Assembly: GCF_007197645.1 (NCBI RefSeq) | Contig: NZ_VKGK01000009.1 | Coordinates: 120,910-184,909 of the forward strand | Source: Shewanella hanedai | GTDB lineage: Bacteria; Pseudomonadota; Gammaproteobacteria; Enterobacterales; Shewanellaceae | Reading direction: 5' to 3' | DNA length: 64,000 nucleotides | Shown here: in pieces, positions 55,998 through 64,000 of the stretch | Numbering within the stretch: position 1 is the first letter of the stretch | Layout of the letters: each line of letters begins with the position of its first letter | Program-made: the position numbers and the translations under genes | The notes under the pieces: generated by a model | What the model was told of the DNA's origin: nothing | The model's input: only the letters and a program-made list of their open reading frames with translations | The model's database searches: none

Positions 55998-56012
55998 GTT
56001 TTAGGCATGTTA

Positions 56013-56040
56013 AAAAAAGGTGGCTAAGCCACCTTTTTTC
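56013..56040 (+). terminator. Rho-independent terminator of cytochrome c4
   Basis: AAAAAAGGTGGC and GCCACCTTTTTT form a perfect 12-bp stem with a 3-base loop, 15 bases past the stop. It can act on both strands. Confidence 0.92.
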
Positions 56041-56411
56041 ACACTTTAAAGTTACCTTTACGTAAACTTCCCTTAAAAACAGGCTTGACACTGATCACAG
56101 ATTTAGGTTTAATTGAGCCCGTACCGAGATGAACCCATCTGTTTGTATAAGACATCTAATAACAACTTACAGTTTTCGGTTACGTTTGCATTTAAGATAT
56201 AAGAATAAATATATTCAATAACAATAATATAATTAAGACCACTCTCTAAAAATAATAAGAGTCGTGATTTCTCTTGAAATCCAGGTCAGCAATACTTTTA
56301 GTAAGGAACTTGGTTAGGAAGGCCAAATAGCTTTAATAGCGCTCCCTTACAGGTTTAGAAACATCGCTTCGCAGCTTGCTGTTTTAGAGCGTAAGTTCAC
56401 TAAACTAACGT
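56041..56411. other. Region upstream of csrC
   Basis: About 370 bases between the cytochrome c4 terminator and the estimated csrC start. It should carry the csrC promoter and its activator sites. Two further GGA motifs occur at about 56302-56320, so the RNA might begin earlier than placed. A perfect UvrY/GacA box (TGTAAG-N6-CTTACA) was not found. Confidence 0.45.
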
Positions 56412-56682
56412 AAAAGTAACAGGGATGGTTTAATCAACGTCAAAGATGACGATTTGGATAGTGATGTGTCATGGAGACCATCTACGGAAGCTGTAGTCAG
56501 GATGACTCAGGATATTAAGAAAGCGTCTGGATGACCGCTAACTAAAATACTATGCAGGGAAAGCAGCCAAAAATAAGATGGATACTGACCGGGAAAGTCG
56601 CATAGCAAGTATGGATACTTGAAATAAGAATTGGTGTCTTTGACACTTTTTGAGGGCGACAGTCATACTGTCGCCTTTTTTT
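56412..56682 (+). ncRNA. csrC: CsrC/CsrB-family regulatory RNA that sequesters CsrA
   Basis: About 270 bases contain 11 GGA motifs, many as AGGA or GGGA (for example CAGGATGACTCAGGATATT), the CsrA-binding signature. The end is GGCGACAGT-CAT-ACTGTCGCC plus seven T, almost the same terminator as E. coli csrC. The position between engB and yihI is also that of E. coli csrC, although cytochrome c4 and a methyltransferase gene are inserted here. The RNA titrates CsrA and so affects carbon storage, motility and biofilm. The 5' end is estimated from a possible -10 (TAAACT, 56401-56406). Confidence 0.88.
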
Positions 56683-56731
56683 ATGATATTTTTAAAGTCT
56701 CCTTTTTTATCCAATTGGTGAATGTTTGAAA

Positions 56732-57409
56732 ATGCGCAGATGCCCTCTTTGCCACAACACACAAACCTCTCTATTTCACCGCAATAAAAAACGCGACATG
56801 TACACTTGCCATCATTGCCAGTTAGTTTTCTCCGACGCCGCCTCCCATCTCCCCCCTTCTGTCGAGAAACAAAGATACCAAGAAAGCGGAGAGGGTAAAC
56901 AACCCGCACTGACTCAATTTCTTACTAGCCTAATTTCACAATGTGAACAAAATTCCGAACAACCACTATCGGGTTTGAACTTTGGTCGAGTATTGGATCC
57001 CAGTTCTCTGTTAGGCATAGGCAATAACCAGCATAAGATCTCTCAGTACGATCCTTTTTTCGCACCAGATCATCAAGTGCTAAAGCATCACTATGATTAC
57101 ATCTGTTGCTTCAAGGTTTTCGAGCATTTTCGCTTTCCTTTTAAAGAATGGTCTCTATTAGGTTCGATGTTAAAACCTGGCGGCTGGCTTGCCATCAAGA
57201 CCAAATTACTGACTGATCCAAGCACCTTTGATAAATGGCACCATAAGAATAACCTCACCCATGTAAGCTTTTATCAACACGCGACTTTCGAGTATCTAGC
57301 CGAACAGGCCGGTTTTAAGTTATTATTCGCACCAAATGATCTCATTCTGGTGCAAAAACCATCAGGATCTGATATAACACGCGACCTAAGTTCGTTTGCT
57401 GAAAGTTAA
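56732..57409 (+). CDS. SAM-dependent methyltransferase with N-terminal zinc ribbon
   Basis: A 225-residue protein. Residues 1-35 form a zinc ribbon (MRRCPLCHNTQTSLF ... YTCHHCQLVFSD) with CxxC pairs. The rest is a class I methyltransferase-like fold of the Methyltransf_23 type: YDYICCFKVFEHFRFPFKEW and LLGSMLKPGGWLAIKTKLL. The usual glycine-rich SAM loop is not obvious (VLDPSSLLGIG). The substrate is unknown. ATG 56732 follows the csrC terminator by 50 bases; an in-frame TTG lies six bases upstream. yihI follows 47 bases downstream. Confidence 0.8.
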   Translation: MRRCPLCHNTQTSLFHRNKKRDMYTCHHCQLVFSDAASHLPPSVEKQRYQESGEGKQPALTQFLTSLISQCEQNSEQPLSGLNFGRVLDPSSLLGIGNNQHKISQYDPFFAPDHQVLKHHYDYICCFKVFEHFRFPFKEWSLLGSMLKPGGWLAIKTKLLTDPSTFDKWHHKNNLTHVSFYQHATFEYLAEQAGFKLLFAPNDLILVQKPSGSDITRDLSSFAES

Positions 57410-57456
57410 TCGGCTTTGCGTACCAAATTTGTATTACCAGTTATTGAGAACAACCC

Positions 57457-57993
57457 ATGGCACACTCTAAAAAATCACGTAAAGTTAATCAGAACTCACC
57501 TAAATTAGCACCCAGAACGAAAAAGACCGAACGCGTTCTAGCAGGTAAAAAGAAAGACTCTGGCAATAAAGCCGGCAGCCGTCACAATGAAAACATTGTG
57601 GGTAACGTCAATGGCACAGGTTCACAGAAAAAAGACCCACGCCACGGCAGTAAGGTAGCTGTTAAGTTAGACCTTCCGACTAAAGTTGTTGCGCCTAAGA
57701 AAGAGAAAGGGCCAAAACTTACCGATGAGCAGAAATTACTCAAGATGGAAGATGATCCAAGACTGAATCAACTTCTAGATATGCTTGAAGAGGGTAAAGA
57801 GCTATCTAAAGATGATCAGAAATGGCTCGAAAATCAGCTAAATCTAATCGAAGCACTAATGGAAAGCTTAGGTATTACAGCAGAAGATGACCTCGAACAT
57901 GTCATGAAATCTGTTACTAGCAGTGACGATGACCTATTCGACAAATTTGAATCTGGCGCAGACCTACTCAAAGATTTTCAAAATAAAGATTAA
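57457..57993 (+). CDS. yihI: Der GTPase-activating protein YihI
   Basis: A 178-residue protein that stimulates the GTPase Der (EngA) and so tunes 50S ribosome assembly. The N-terminal half is lysine-rich and disordered (HSKKSRKVNQNSPK), with the family's GSRHNE and KKDPRHGSK segments. The C-terminal half is acidic and helical (DEQKLLKMEDDPRLNQLLDMLEEG). This split in charge is typical of YihI. It lies in the conserved neighbourhood engB-csrC-yihI-hemN. Confidence 0.93.
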   Translation: MAHSKKSRKVNQNSPKLAPRTKKTERVLAGKKKDSGNKAGSRHNENIVGNVNGTGSQKKDPRHGSKVAVKLDLPTKVVAPKKEKGPKLTDEQKLLKMEDDPRLNQLLDMLEEGKELSKDDQKWLENQLNLIEALMESLGITAEDDLEHVMKSVTSSDDDLFDKFESGADLLKDFQNKD

Positions 57994-58054
57994 TCCTCAA
58001 GTAATTCCAATAAATGGCATCGATTTAGATGCCATTTCTATATCAGGATAAACG

Positions 58055-58522
58055 ATGACAACAGCGCTACTTATATCAGGCTTTATCATAGTTACAGCCC
58101 TTGCCAGCTACGCCACCTATCTTATATTGAAACTGCGCAAGCAAACTGCTGATAAATTGGCAAAGCAGGCTGAATTCGATGCTACCCATAAAGCCAAATT
58201 CGATGAACACTTAGACAGCATTAGATACATAGCAGCAGCCATGTTAGATGACAGATGCGAGCTATCAGAAGGCGTGATGAGAATAGCAAAACTCTTCGGT
58301 ATCTTATCAATGTCAGAGCAAGTCACTAATGACTACCCGGCTCTCTTTAAACATTTTGCTATTATTGAATCCCACCCGATCATGGCAGAACGTAAATTAT
58401 TGGAAAAAAGAGCCCGCATGAAGCTCGATTATGCCCGTATGCGTTCAGAAGCAGAACTTGAGCCTGAAATTCTCGAAGAAGCAAAACGGTTAACCTTATT
58501 TACTCCGAGCCCATTGCATTAA
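58055..58522 (+). CDS. DUF2489 membrane-anchored protein
   Basis: A 155-residue protein with one N-terminal transmembrane helix (residues 4-24) and a helical cytoplasmic part. The segment FDEHLDSIRYIAAAMLDDRCELSEGVMRIAKL is typical of DUF2489, and the function is unknown. CAGGATAA precedes the ATG. It follows yihI by 61 bases on the same strand and probably belongs to the same transcript. Neighbouring hemN starts 259 bases downstream with its own promoter region. Confidence 0.87.
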   Translation: MTTALLISGFIIVTALASYATYLILKLRKQTADKLAKQAEFDATHKAKFDEHLDSIRYIAAAMLDDRCELSEGVMRIAKLFGILSMSEQVTNDYPALFKHFAIIESHPIMAERKLLEKRARMKLDYARMRSEAELEPEILEEAKRLTLFTPSPLH

Positions 58523-58781
58523 TCATTGTCAATAAATCCATTACGAGTGCCAACAAGATAGAGATGAAGCAGAATCTTTAAATTTATTAAGCGATAAATG
58601 GCTAAAGGCGTGAGTCTGTGCACAAAAACGCCAAATGAGCACTGACAATTGCCTCGTTTTCATGGATATTCTTTCATTCATTAAATATGCAGGTCTCAAT
58701 TTTTAACATGGATCATAGTTATCCAATGAATAACGATGCATACTTTACACCTCGCTAAACTACGACTCCGGAGGACACGCC

Positions 58782-60158
58782 TTGAAGCAGCCCACCCAAA
58801 TTAGTTGGGATCAGTCAATGATCGAAAAATACAATTACAGCGGTCCCCGTTATACGTCTTACCCTACAGCGCTGGAATTCGATGACTCTTTTACTGAAGA
58901 GAAACTACTAACCTCTATTGCGAACAGCAAGAGCGATAGGTTATCTCTTTATATCCATATCCCGTTCTGCGCTAAGCTCTGCTACTACTGTGGTTGTAAT
59001 AAGGTGATCACCCGTCACCAGCACAAGGCCGATCAATACATCGAGTACCTTGCTAGCGAAATAGTAAAACGAGCACCACTGTTTAAGAACTATCTTGTTA
59101 CCCAAATTCATTGGGGCGGAGGTACACCAACCTTCTTAAATCCAGATCAAATTCTTAGACTTTCTGCGCTTATCAGAGAGAACTTCAATGTCGCCGATGT
59201 AGGCGAGTACTCCATTGAAGTCGATCCGCGTGAAATTGAACTGTCTATGTTAGATACGTTGAAAGAAGCCGGCTTTAACCGTATCTCTATCGGTGTTCAG
59301 GATTTCAATAAGAAAGTTCAAATCGCGGTTAATCGTGAGCAGGATGAGCAGTTCATCTTCGACCTGATGGCCAAAGCAAAAGAGCTAGGTTTTGTTTCAA
59401 CCAACATCGACCTTATCTACGGCTTGCCACACCAGACACCTGAAACTTTCGCAGAAACGATGCAGCGAGTGTTGGACCTGAATCCGGACCGTCTTTCTGT
59501 CTTTAACTACGCTCATTTACCTGCACGTTTTGCAGCGCAGCGTAAGATTAAAGATGAAGATCTAGCATCGCCTCAGCAGAAGCTAGATATGCTACACCAA
59601 ACAATTGAAACATTGACCGGTGCAGGCTACCAATATATCGGTATGGATCATTTTGCTAAGCCAGATGATGAGTTATCGATTCTGCAAAATGAAGGTCGTC
59701 TACACAGAAACTTCCAAGGTTATACGACCCAAGAAGAGTGTGACTTGCTGGGCTTAGGCGTTTCATCAATCAGCCAAATTGGCGATTGCTACGCTCAAAA
59801 CCAGAAAGATATTCGCCCATACTATGAGTCGATTGAAAAATCAGGCCACGCATTGTGGAAGGGCTGTAGCTTAAACCGCGATGACGAGATACGTCGTGTC
59901 GTGATTAAGCAGCTTATTTGTCACTTCGATTTAGATATGGCGCTGATAGATGAGAAATTAGGTATTAACTTCGAAGAGTACTTCAGCGAAGACCTTAAGT
60001 TATTGCAAACTTTTATCGATGATAAGTTAGTCGACATCACAGACAGAAAGATCACCATCAGCCCAACTGGCCGCTTACTGATCCGTAATATCTGTATCTG
60101 CTTTGACGTGTACTATCGTGAGAAAGCACGTCAGCAACAGTTCTCGCGTGTAATCTAA
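58782..60158 (+). CDS. hemN: Oxygen-independent coproporphyrinogen III dehydrogenase
   Basis: A 458-residue radical SAM enzyme that makes protoporphyrinogen IX under low oxygen. The iron-sulphur motif is CAKLCYYCGC (C63, C67, C70, plus C72), with the SAM segment HWGGGTPTFLN and the C-terminal HemN domain. The start is TTG at 58782; GGAGGA sits seven bases upstream, and the first residues MKQPTQISWDQSMIEKYNYSG fit the family. Its last 14 codons are copied in diverged form just downstream (60163-60234). A terminator follows the copy. Confidence 0.96.
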   Translation: MKQPTQISWDQSMIEKYNYSGPRYTSYPTALEFDDSFTEEKLLTSIANSKSDRLSLYIHIPFCAKLCYYCGCNKVITRHQHKADQYIEYLASEIVKRAPLFKNYLVTQIHWGGGTPTFLNPDQILRLSALIRENFNVADVGEYSIEVDPREIELSMLDTLKEAGFNRISIGVQDFNKKVQIAVNREQDEQFIFDLMAKAKELGFVSTNIDLIYGLPHQTPETFAETMQRVLDLNPDRLSVFNYAHLPARFAAQRKIKDEDLASPQQKLDMLHQTIETLTGAGYQYIGMDHFAKPDDELSILQNEGRLHRNFQGYTTQEECDLLGLGVSSISQIGDCYAQNQKDIRPYYESIEKSGHALWKGCSLNRDDEIRRVVIKQLICHFDLDMALIDEKLGINFEEYFSEDLKLLQTFIDDKLVDITDRKITISPTGRLLIRNICICFDVYYREKARQQQFSRVI

Positions 60159-60162
60159 CTCA

Positions 60163-60234
60163 TCTGCTTTGACGATTTTTAACATGAGCTATCGTGAGAA
60201 AGCGCGCCAACAACAGTTCTCTCGTGTGATTTAG
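60163..60234 (+). pseudogene. Remnant copy of the hemN 3' end
   Basis: After a shared block ATCTGCTTTGACG and a short unmatched stretch, this segment repeats the last 14 hemN codons (YREKARQQQFSRVI). Six codons differ and all six changes are silent; the stop differs too (TAG for TAA). With the preceding ATG (60184) it could encode a 16-residue peptide, but no ribosome site is seen. It is best read as the leftover 3' end of another hemN allele. Confidence 0.8.
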
Positions 60235-60262
60235 TTTGAAATAAAACTAAACTTCTAGAATG

Positions 60263-60289
60263 AAAAACCGACTTAACGTCGGTTTTTTT
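60263..60289 (+). terminator. Rho-independent terminator of hemN
   Basis: AAACCGAC and GTCGGTTT form an 8-bp stem (extended by A-T pairs) with a 5-base loop and a run of seven T. It lies beyond the hemN remnant. Confidence 0.9.
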
Positions 60290-60445
60290 ATGTCTAAAAT
60301 TTGTTCATACAGTTTTGCTTACCTTCCAAAGATCAAGATTGCATACAACATATTAAAATAGTGCTAAATTCACAAAGCCTGAACTGGATATGTTTAGCGC
60401 GATGCGTCCCTATAAAACCTATAAGAATCGATGAAGGACATTTTC

Positions 60446-62230
60446 ATGTACAAAATACTTGTACCCAGCTTACTTGTTATCGGCTTAAGTGCCTGCCAAA
60501 TACATACAGTACCTGAAACAGAGGCAAAAACTCAATCAACCAAAACACAAACAAGCACACCACTGCAAAGCATGATTGATAAGGCTTGGAAGATCACGCT
60601 AGATGCCAGTCCAGACTTTGCCTACTCCCAAGGAGACATATCTCAAGCTGGTAAGCTAACCGATCTGTCACCCGATACCTTAGCTAAGTTCAATAGCAGA
60701 CGTGAACTCCTTCTCGTTAACTTAAAGGCGCTAAACAAAAGTAGGCTTTCTAAAGAGGAGAGGATTAACGCACAGCTCCTACAAGACCAGCTACAAAACG
60801 ATGTAGACCTATATCGCTACAAAGACCACTACTTGCCAATTTCGTCTGAGAGCGGCTTTCATGCGTATATAGCCTCAATCGCTAAAGACAGATTTTCAAC
60901 AGAGCAAGACTACCATCACTACCTAGCAAAGCTTGAGGCACTGCCAAAGTATTTTGCTCAGCAAACCTATTGGCTACAGCAAGGATTGGCTGCGGGGATA
61001 ACTCCACCGAAAGTCACGCTAAATGGATTTGAAAACAGCATCAGCGCCTTTATGGTTCCCGTGGAGGACAGTGGATATTTCAAGCCTTTCACCCATTATC
61101 CCAAACATTTTTCAGATGCTCAAAAAGCAGCATTAACCGAACAAGGCCGAGCTTTAGTCGAGAATACGGTACTGCCTCTGTATAAAGAGTTTTTTGACTA
61201 TATCACTCAAGAGTATTTGCTTGGTGCACGAACTAGCATCGCTACAGCAAGCCTGCCCGATGGTGAAGCCTTCTATGAAAATCGCGTCAGGTATTACACC
61301 ACCTTAGACATGAACTCAGATGAGGTTCACCAACTGGGTTTACAAGAGGTCAAACGCATCCGAGGTGAGATGGAAGCGATTATTGTCGACGTTGGCTTCG
61401 AGGGTTCATTCGCTGAATTTCTTCACTTTCTTCGAACTGACCCGCAGTTTTACCCAAAGACCAAAGAGGAATTGCTAAAAGAGGCGGCGTATATCGCCAA
61501 GAAAGCCGACGCGATGTTGCCTAAGTATTTTGGTAAGCTGCCACGCACTCCCTACGGTATCCAAGAAGTACCAGCAGAGATAGCCCCAAAATACACCACT
61601 GGACGTTACTCAGGTTCAAGTCGTGATGATGAGCCAGGCTATTACTGGGTCAACACTTACGCCTTGGATAAACGTCCACTCTATGAGATGGAAGCACTAA
61701 CACTCCATGAAGCTGTTCCGGGTCACCATCTGCAGATATCCCTCAATACTGAGCTTACCTCACTGCCACCATTTCGCCGTTACAGCTATATTTCGGCCTT
61801 CGGCGAAGGTTGGGGTTTGTACTCTGAATACTTGGGATTAGAGGCGGGGTTCTATCAAGATCCTTACAGTAACTTCGGCCGCTTAACCTATGAAATGTGG
61901 CGCGCAGCCCGATTAGTCGTCGACACAGGCATGCATGCCAAAGGCTGGAGCCGTCAACGAGCTTTGGACTTTATGGCGAGCAATACCGCTTTATCACTGC
62001 ACAATGTCACCACAGAGATCGACCGTTACATCTCTTGGCCAGGCCAAGCGCTTTCATACAAGATTGGGGAACTGACTATTAAACGCCTGCGTGCTCAGGC
62101 TGAAGAGGAGTTAGGTGAAAAGTTCGATATCAGAGCCTTCCATGATGCCATATTGGAAAATGGATCAGTGCCGATGTTAGTGCTAGAACAACAAATCCAG
62201 GACTTTATCTCAATTCAGAAAGCCAACTAA
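60446..62230 (+). CDS. DUF885-family lipoprotein, probable zinc peptidase
   Basis: A 594-residue lipoprotein. The signal peptide ends in the lipobox LSAC (Cys17 from ATG 60446). The C-terminal half carries LTLHEAVPGHHLQI, an HExxxGH-like metal site, and GEGWGLYSEYLG, which probably supplies the third ligand. DUF885 proteins resemble gluzincin peptidases and may degrade peptides in the periplasm. AAGGA eight bases before 60446 supports this start over 60431. The gene is monocistronic, with a divergence-free upstream gap after the hemN terminator. Confidence 0.87.
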   Translation: MYKILVPSLLVIGLSACQIHTVPETEAKTQSTKTQTSTPLQSMIDKAWKITLDASPDFAYSQGDISQAGKLTDLSPDTLAKFNSRRELLLVNLKALNKSRLSKEERINAQLLQDQLQNDVDLYRYKDHYLPISSESGFHAYIASIAKDRFSTEQDYHHYLAKLEALPKYFAQQTYWLQQGLAAGITPPKVTLNGFENSISAFMVPVEDSGYFKPFTHYPKHFSDAQKAALTEQGRALVENTVLPLYKEFFDYITQEYLLGARTSIATASLPDGEAFYENRVRYYTTLDMNSDEVHQLGLQEVKRIRGEMEAIIVDVGFEGSFAEFLHFLRTDPQFYPKTKEELLKEAAYIAKKADAMLPKYFGKLPRTPYGIQEVPAEIAPKYTTGRYSGSSRDDEPGYYWVNTYALDKRPLYEMEALTLHEAVPGHHLQISLNTELTSLPPFRRYSYISAFGEGWGLYSEYLGLEAGFYQDPYSNFGRLTYEMWRAARLVVDTGMHAKGWSRQRALDFMASNTALSLHNVTTEIDRYISWPGQALSYKIGELTIKRLRAQAEEELGEKFDIRAFHDAILENGSVPMLVLEQQIQDFISIQKAN

Positions 62231-62330
62231 AGTAATAGTACCAGTCATTTGTGAGTCACGAGAAACTTAGTGGCTCACAAATGGTTTAGGTATACACTGA
62301 CTAACAAGCATAAACTACACTGTAAATACC

Positions 62331-63326
62331 ATGTCACTAGCAACTGATCCGCAAGACCACGCTCAGAATCAACCAGAACCGCTCACATTCTCATCAGAGC
62401 ACGCACTTAACACTCTTCAGCAACAAGCTTTCTGGAAGACGGTCACTCAATCGGTCATCAAAACTATTGATAATATCACCTTAGCTTATGCCTCTATTGA
62501 ACATCCTCAGAGCCATAAAGCGATTGTCATCAGCAATGGCAGAATTGAGTCATACCTTAAGTACCAAGAGCTGATTTTCGATCTTTATCATCAAGGCTAT
62601 AGTGTCTACGCCATCGATCACAGAGGCCAGGGACTATCGAGCCGTATAACCGCTAATCCACACCAAGGTCATATCGATAAATTCGATACCTATATCGATG
62701 ACTTCGCCTTTTTTATCGATAATGTTGTTCTCCCTAAGCAACATAAAGAACTCTTTTTAATCGGTCATTCCATGGGAGGGGCCATAGGCACTCTCTATTT
62801 AGATAAATATCCGCAAACATTTAACGCAGCGGTGTTTTCAGCCCCCATGTATGGCATAAAACTGCCTGTCAGCAGTCGCTTTATCCGTTGGTTAGCTAAA
62901 GTGTTAGACACTACATCAGAGCATAAAGAACCTAACTATATTTTAGCTGGCAAGGATTACAAACCACATGAGTTTGCCAATAATGATCTAACCCACAGTC
63001 AGCCACGTTATGAAGACTATAGAGTTCTCTATCAAACCCATCCACTTATTCAGCTTGGCTCACCAACCAATCATTGGTTATATGAGTCTATTGATGCGGG
63101 TAAGAGAACAATAGAAGCAGCAAAAAATAGCAACACACCAATATTAATCCTTCAGGCAGATGAAGATACTATAGTCGATAACTTCGCTCAGTATCACGCA
63201 GTCAGTGAAATGTGTCAGCTTATCAATATCCCCAATGCCCGCCATGAGATCTTTATGGAGCAAGATGAGTGTAGAAATCTAGCCCTCAATGAGTTGATTC
63301 ACTTTCTAGATAAACACGCTTCTTAA
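62331..63326 (+). CDS. Alpha/beta hydrolase, lysophospholipase L2 (PldB)-like
   Basis: A 331-residue hydrolase of the serine alpha/beta fold. The nucleophile elbow is GHSMGG, preceded by AIDHRGQGLSSR. The acid is in ILQADEDTIVDN and the histidine in NARHEIFMEQDE, completing the triad. The RGQGLSSR and NARHEIFME segments match PldB, which removes an acyl chain from lysophospholipids at the inner membrane. No signal peptide is present. It lies about 100 bases after the DUF885 gene on the same strand; a hairpin follows. Confidence 0.85.
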   Translation: MSLATDPQDHAQNQPEPLTFSSEHALNTLQQQAFWKTVTQSVIKTIDNITLAYASIEHPQSHKAIVISNGRIESYLKYQELIFDLYHQGYSVYAIDHRGQGLSSRITANPHQGHIDKFDTYIDDFAFFIDNVVLPKQHKELFLIGHSMGGAIGTLYLDKYPQTFNAAVFSAPMYGIKLPVSSRFIRWLAKVLDTTSEHKEPNYILAGKDYKPHEFANNDLTHSQPRYEDYRVLYQTHPLIQLGSPTNHWLYESIDAGKRTIEAAKNSNTPILILQADEDTIVDNFAQYHAVSEMCQLINIPNARHEIFMEQDECRNLALNELIHFLDKHAS

Positions 63327-63346
63327 CTATCTGTTCCAATACTACA

Positions 63347-63375
63347 GTTGATGAGGAGCTTAGCTCCTCTTCAAC
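63347..63375 (+). terminator. Hairpin after the PldB-like gene
   Basis: GTTGATGAGGAGC pairs with GCTCCTCTTCAAC (12 of 13 bp) around a 3-base loop, 20 bases past the stop. No T-tract follows, so it is a weak or factor-dependent terminator. Confidence 0.5.
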
Positions 63376-63480
63376 GATCGACTTCAATGTCTTCATAACT
63401 AATCTCCTAGAGCAGTCATTCACAGCTTATAGACTCTAATGTTTATAATCTCATCGTTGTTTTATCAAATTCCAGACACG

Positions 63481-63509
63481 AAAAAGCCCTAACATTGCTG
63501 TTAGGGCTT
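63481..63509 (-). terminator. Second minus-strand terminator downstream of tRNA-Asp
   Basis: AAGCCCTAAC and GTTAGGGCTT form a perfect 10-bp stem with a 6-base loop; read on the minus strand it ends in five T. It lies 140 bases beyond tRNA-Asp and may be the backup end of the rRNA transcript. Confidence 0.8.
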
Positions 63510-63608
63510 ATCGTAATGTTTGTGGGTGAATATCGCGGAGCGATAAGCTCATGAACGCGAATCTGGGGCGGACTATCTCGTTTCAAAAAAGTCCGCGACG
63601 CCAAAACG

Positions 63609-63640
63609 AAAAAAGCCTCTGCATTTCTGCAGAGGCTTTT
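63609..63640 (-). terminator. Rho-independent terminator directly after tRNA-Asp
   Basis: AAAAGCCTCTGCA and TGCAGAGGCTTTT form a perfect 13-bp stem with a 4-base loop, followed by T on the minus strand, 10 bases past the tRNA 3' end. It is the main end of the rRNA operon transcript. Confidence 0.92.
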
Positions 63641-63650
63641 GTCTTTATGT

Positions 63651-63727
63651 TGGCGGAGCGGACGGGACTCGAACCCGCGACCCCCGGCGTGACAGGCCGG
63701 TATTCTAACCAACTGAACTACCGCTCC
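63651..63727 (-). tRNA. tRNA-Asp (anticodon GTC)
   Basis: On the minus strand the sequence begins GGAGCGGTAGTTCAGTTGG, has the anticodon loop CCTGTCACG (anticodon GTC), the T-arm GGTTCGAGTCC and ends CCGCTCCGCCA with an encoded CCA. The 77 bases fold as a normal cloverleaf. It lies 97 bases after the 5S gene, so it is the last gene of the rRNA operon. Confidence 0.97.
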
Positions 63728-63824
63728 TTTAGTAAATTGCCGAAGCATTTCACTAAATTCTTTTATCGTCGCTAGCGTGTCATGGCTAGTAGACGTGTTT
63801 TCACTAAAAGCGAAAACTAAATAG

Positions 63825-63944
63825 GCGCCTGGAAATGACCTACTCTCACATGGGGAGACCCCACACTACCATCGGCGCAATTGCGTTTCACTTCTGAGTT
63901 CGGGATGGGATCAGGTGGGGCCACAATGCTATGGTTTCCAGACA
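63825..63944 (-). rRNA. rrf: 5S ribosomal RNA
   Basis: On the minus strand the sequence begins TGTCTGGAAACCATAG, contains CCGAACTCAGAAGTGAAACG and GATGGTAGTGTGGGGTCTCC, and ends near CATTTCCAGGC, very like E. coli 5S rRNA over about 120 bases. The two ends pair (TGTCTGG with CCAGGC). The 23S gene should lie to the right, outside the window. Exact ends may be off by one or two bases. Confidence 0.96.
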
Positions 63945-64000
63945 AATTTGCTATTACTTTCAGCTTTTAAAAAGCTAAAGGTAAATAATTTCGAAAGCTG

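Noticed and set aside
60184..60234. Functional 16-residue peptide encoded by the hemN tail copy
   Set aside because: An ATG and a stop exist, but there is no ribosome site and the sequence is explained by homology to the hemN 3' end.

Overview
The window looks like a chromosomal segment of a marine gammaproteobacterium, most likely Shewanella. The evidence is an outer-membrane multihaem cytochrome of the MtrC/OmcA/UndA family, the order polA - spf (Spot 42) - engB - cytochrome c4 - csrC - yihI - hemN, a kdkA/OpsX-type lipopolysaccharide (LPS) core locus, and a 5S rRNA/tRNA-Asp end of an rRNA operon at the right edge. Species assignment is inference. I see no insertion sequence, prophage or CRISPR array.

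Region 1-7.8 kb is an LPS-core/surface-sugar locus: a Wzi-like protein running off the left edge, coaD, five glycosyltransferases, a polysaccharide pyruvyl transferase-like protein and the Kdo kinase kdkA. waaA, which makes the Kdo acceptor, lies apart at 44-45 kb. Together they suggest an LPS core built on a single phosphorylated Kdo. Region 8-12 kb holds an NRAMP-like metal transporter, a YbhB/PEBP-like protein and a TerC-CBS membrane protein with a long leader.

Region 12.1-20.1 kb is the most interesting part. A minus-strand cluster encodes a GH16 glycanase with a lichenase-type active site, a six-zinc-knuckle protein ending in a degenerate GGDEF domain, a processive GT2 synthase and an Alg44/BgsB-like HlyD membrane protein. 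A large secreted Calx-beta protein is encoded divergently. I read this as a probable exopolysaccharide synthesis, secretion and trimming system, possibly for a mixed-linkage beta-glucan.

Region 20-31 kb contains two rRNA methyltransferase genes (rsmJ, rlmJ), an 11-haem outer-membrane cytochrome followed by a CadC-like membrane regulator, a LysR/MATE divergent pair, and lemA-DUF3137-lytic transglycosylase. Region 31-43.4 kb holds a penicillin/AHL-acylase-type lipoprotein divergent from a membrane AraC regulator, an AbgT transporter, an RND efflux pair and a TorF-like porin. Two elements here have no obvious assignment: a candidate sRNA at 31.7 kb and a 36-codon gene at 37.5 kb.

Region 43.5-63.3 kb is mainly housekeeping: a Tag-like glycosylase, waaA, a TetR regulator, kbl-tdh, glpE, glpG, polA, spf, engB, cytochrome c4, csrC, a methyltransferase, yihI, a DUF2489 protein, hemN, a DUF885 lipoprotein and a PldB-like hydrolase. 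A short synonymously diverged copy of the hemN 3' end follows hemN, which looks like a recombination scar. tRNA-Asp and 5S rRNA on the minus strand close the window.
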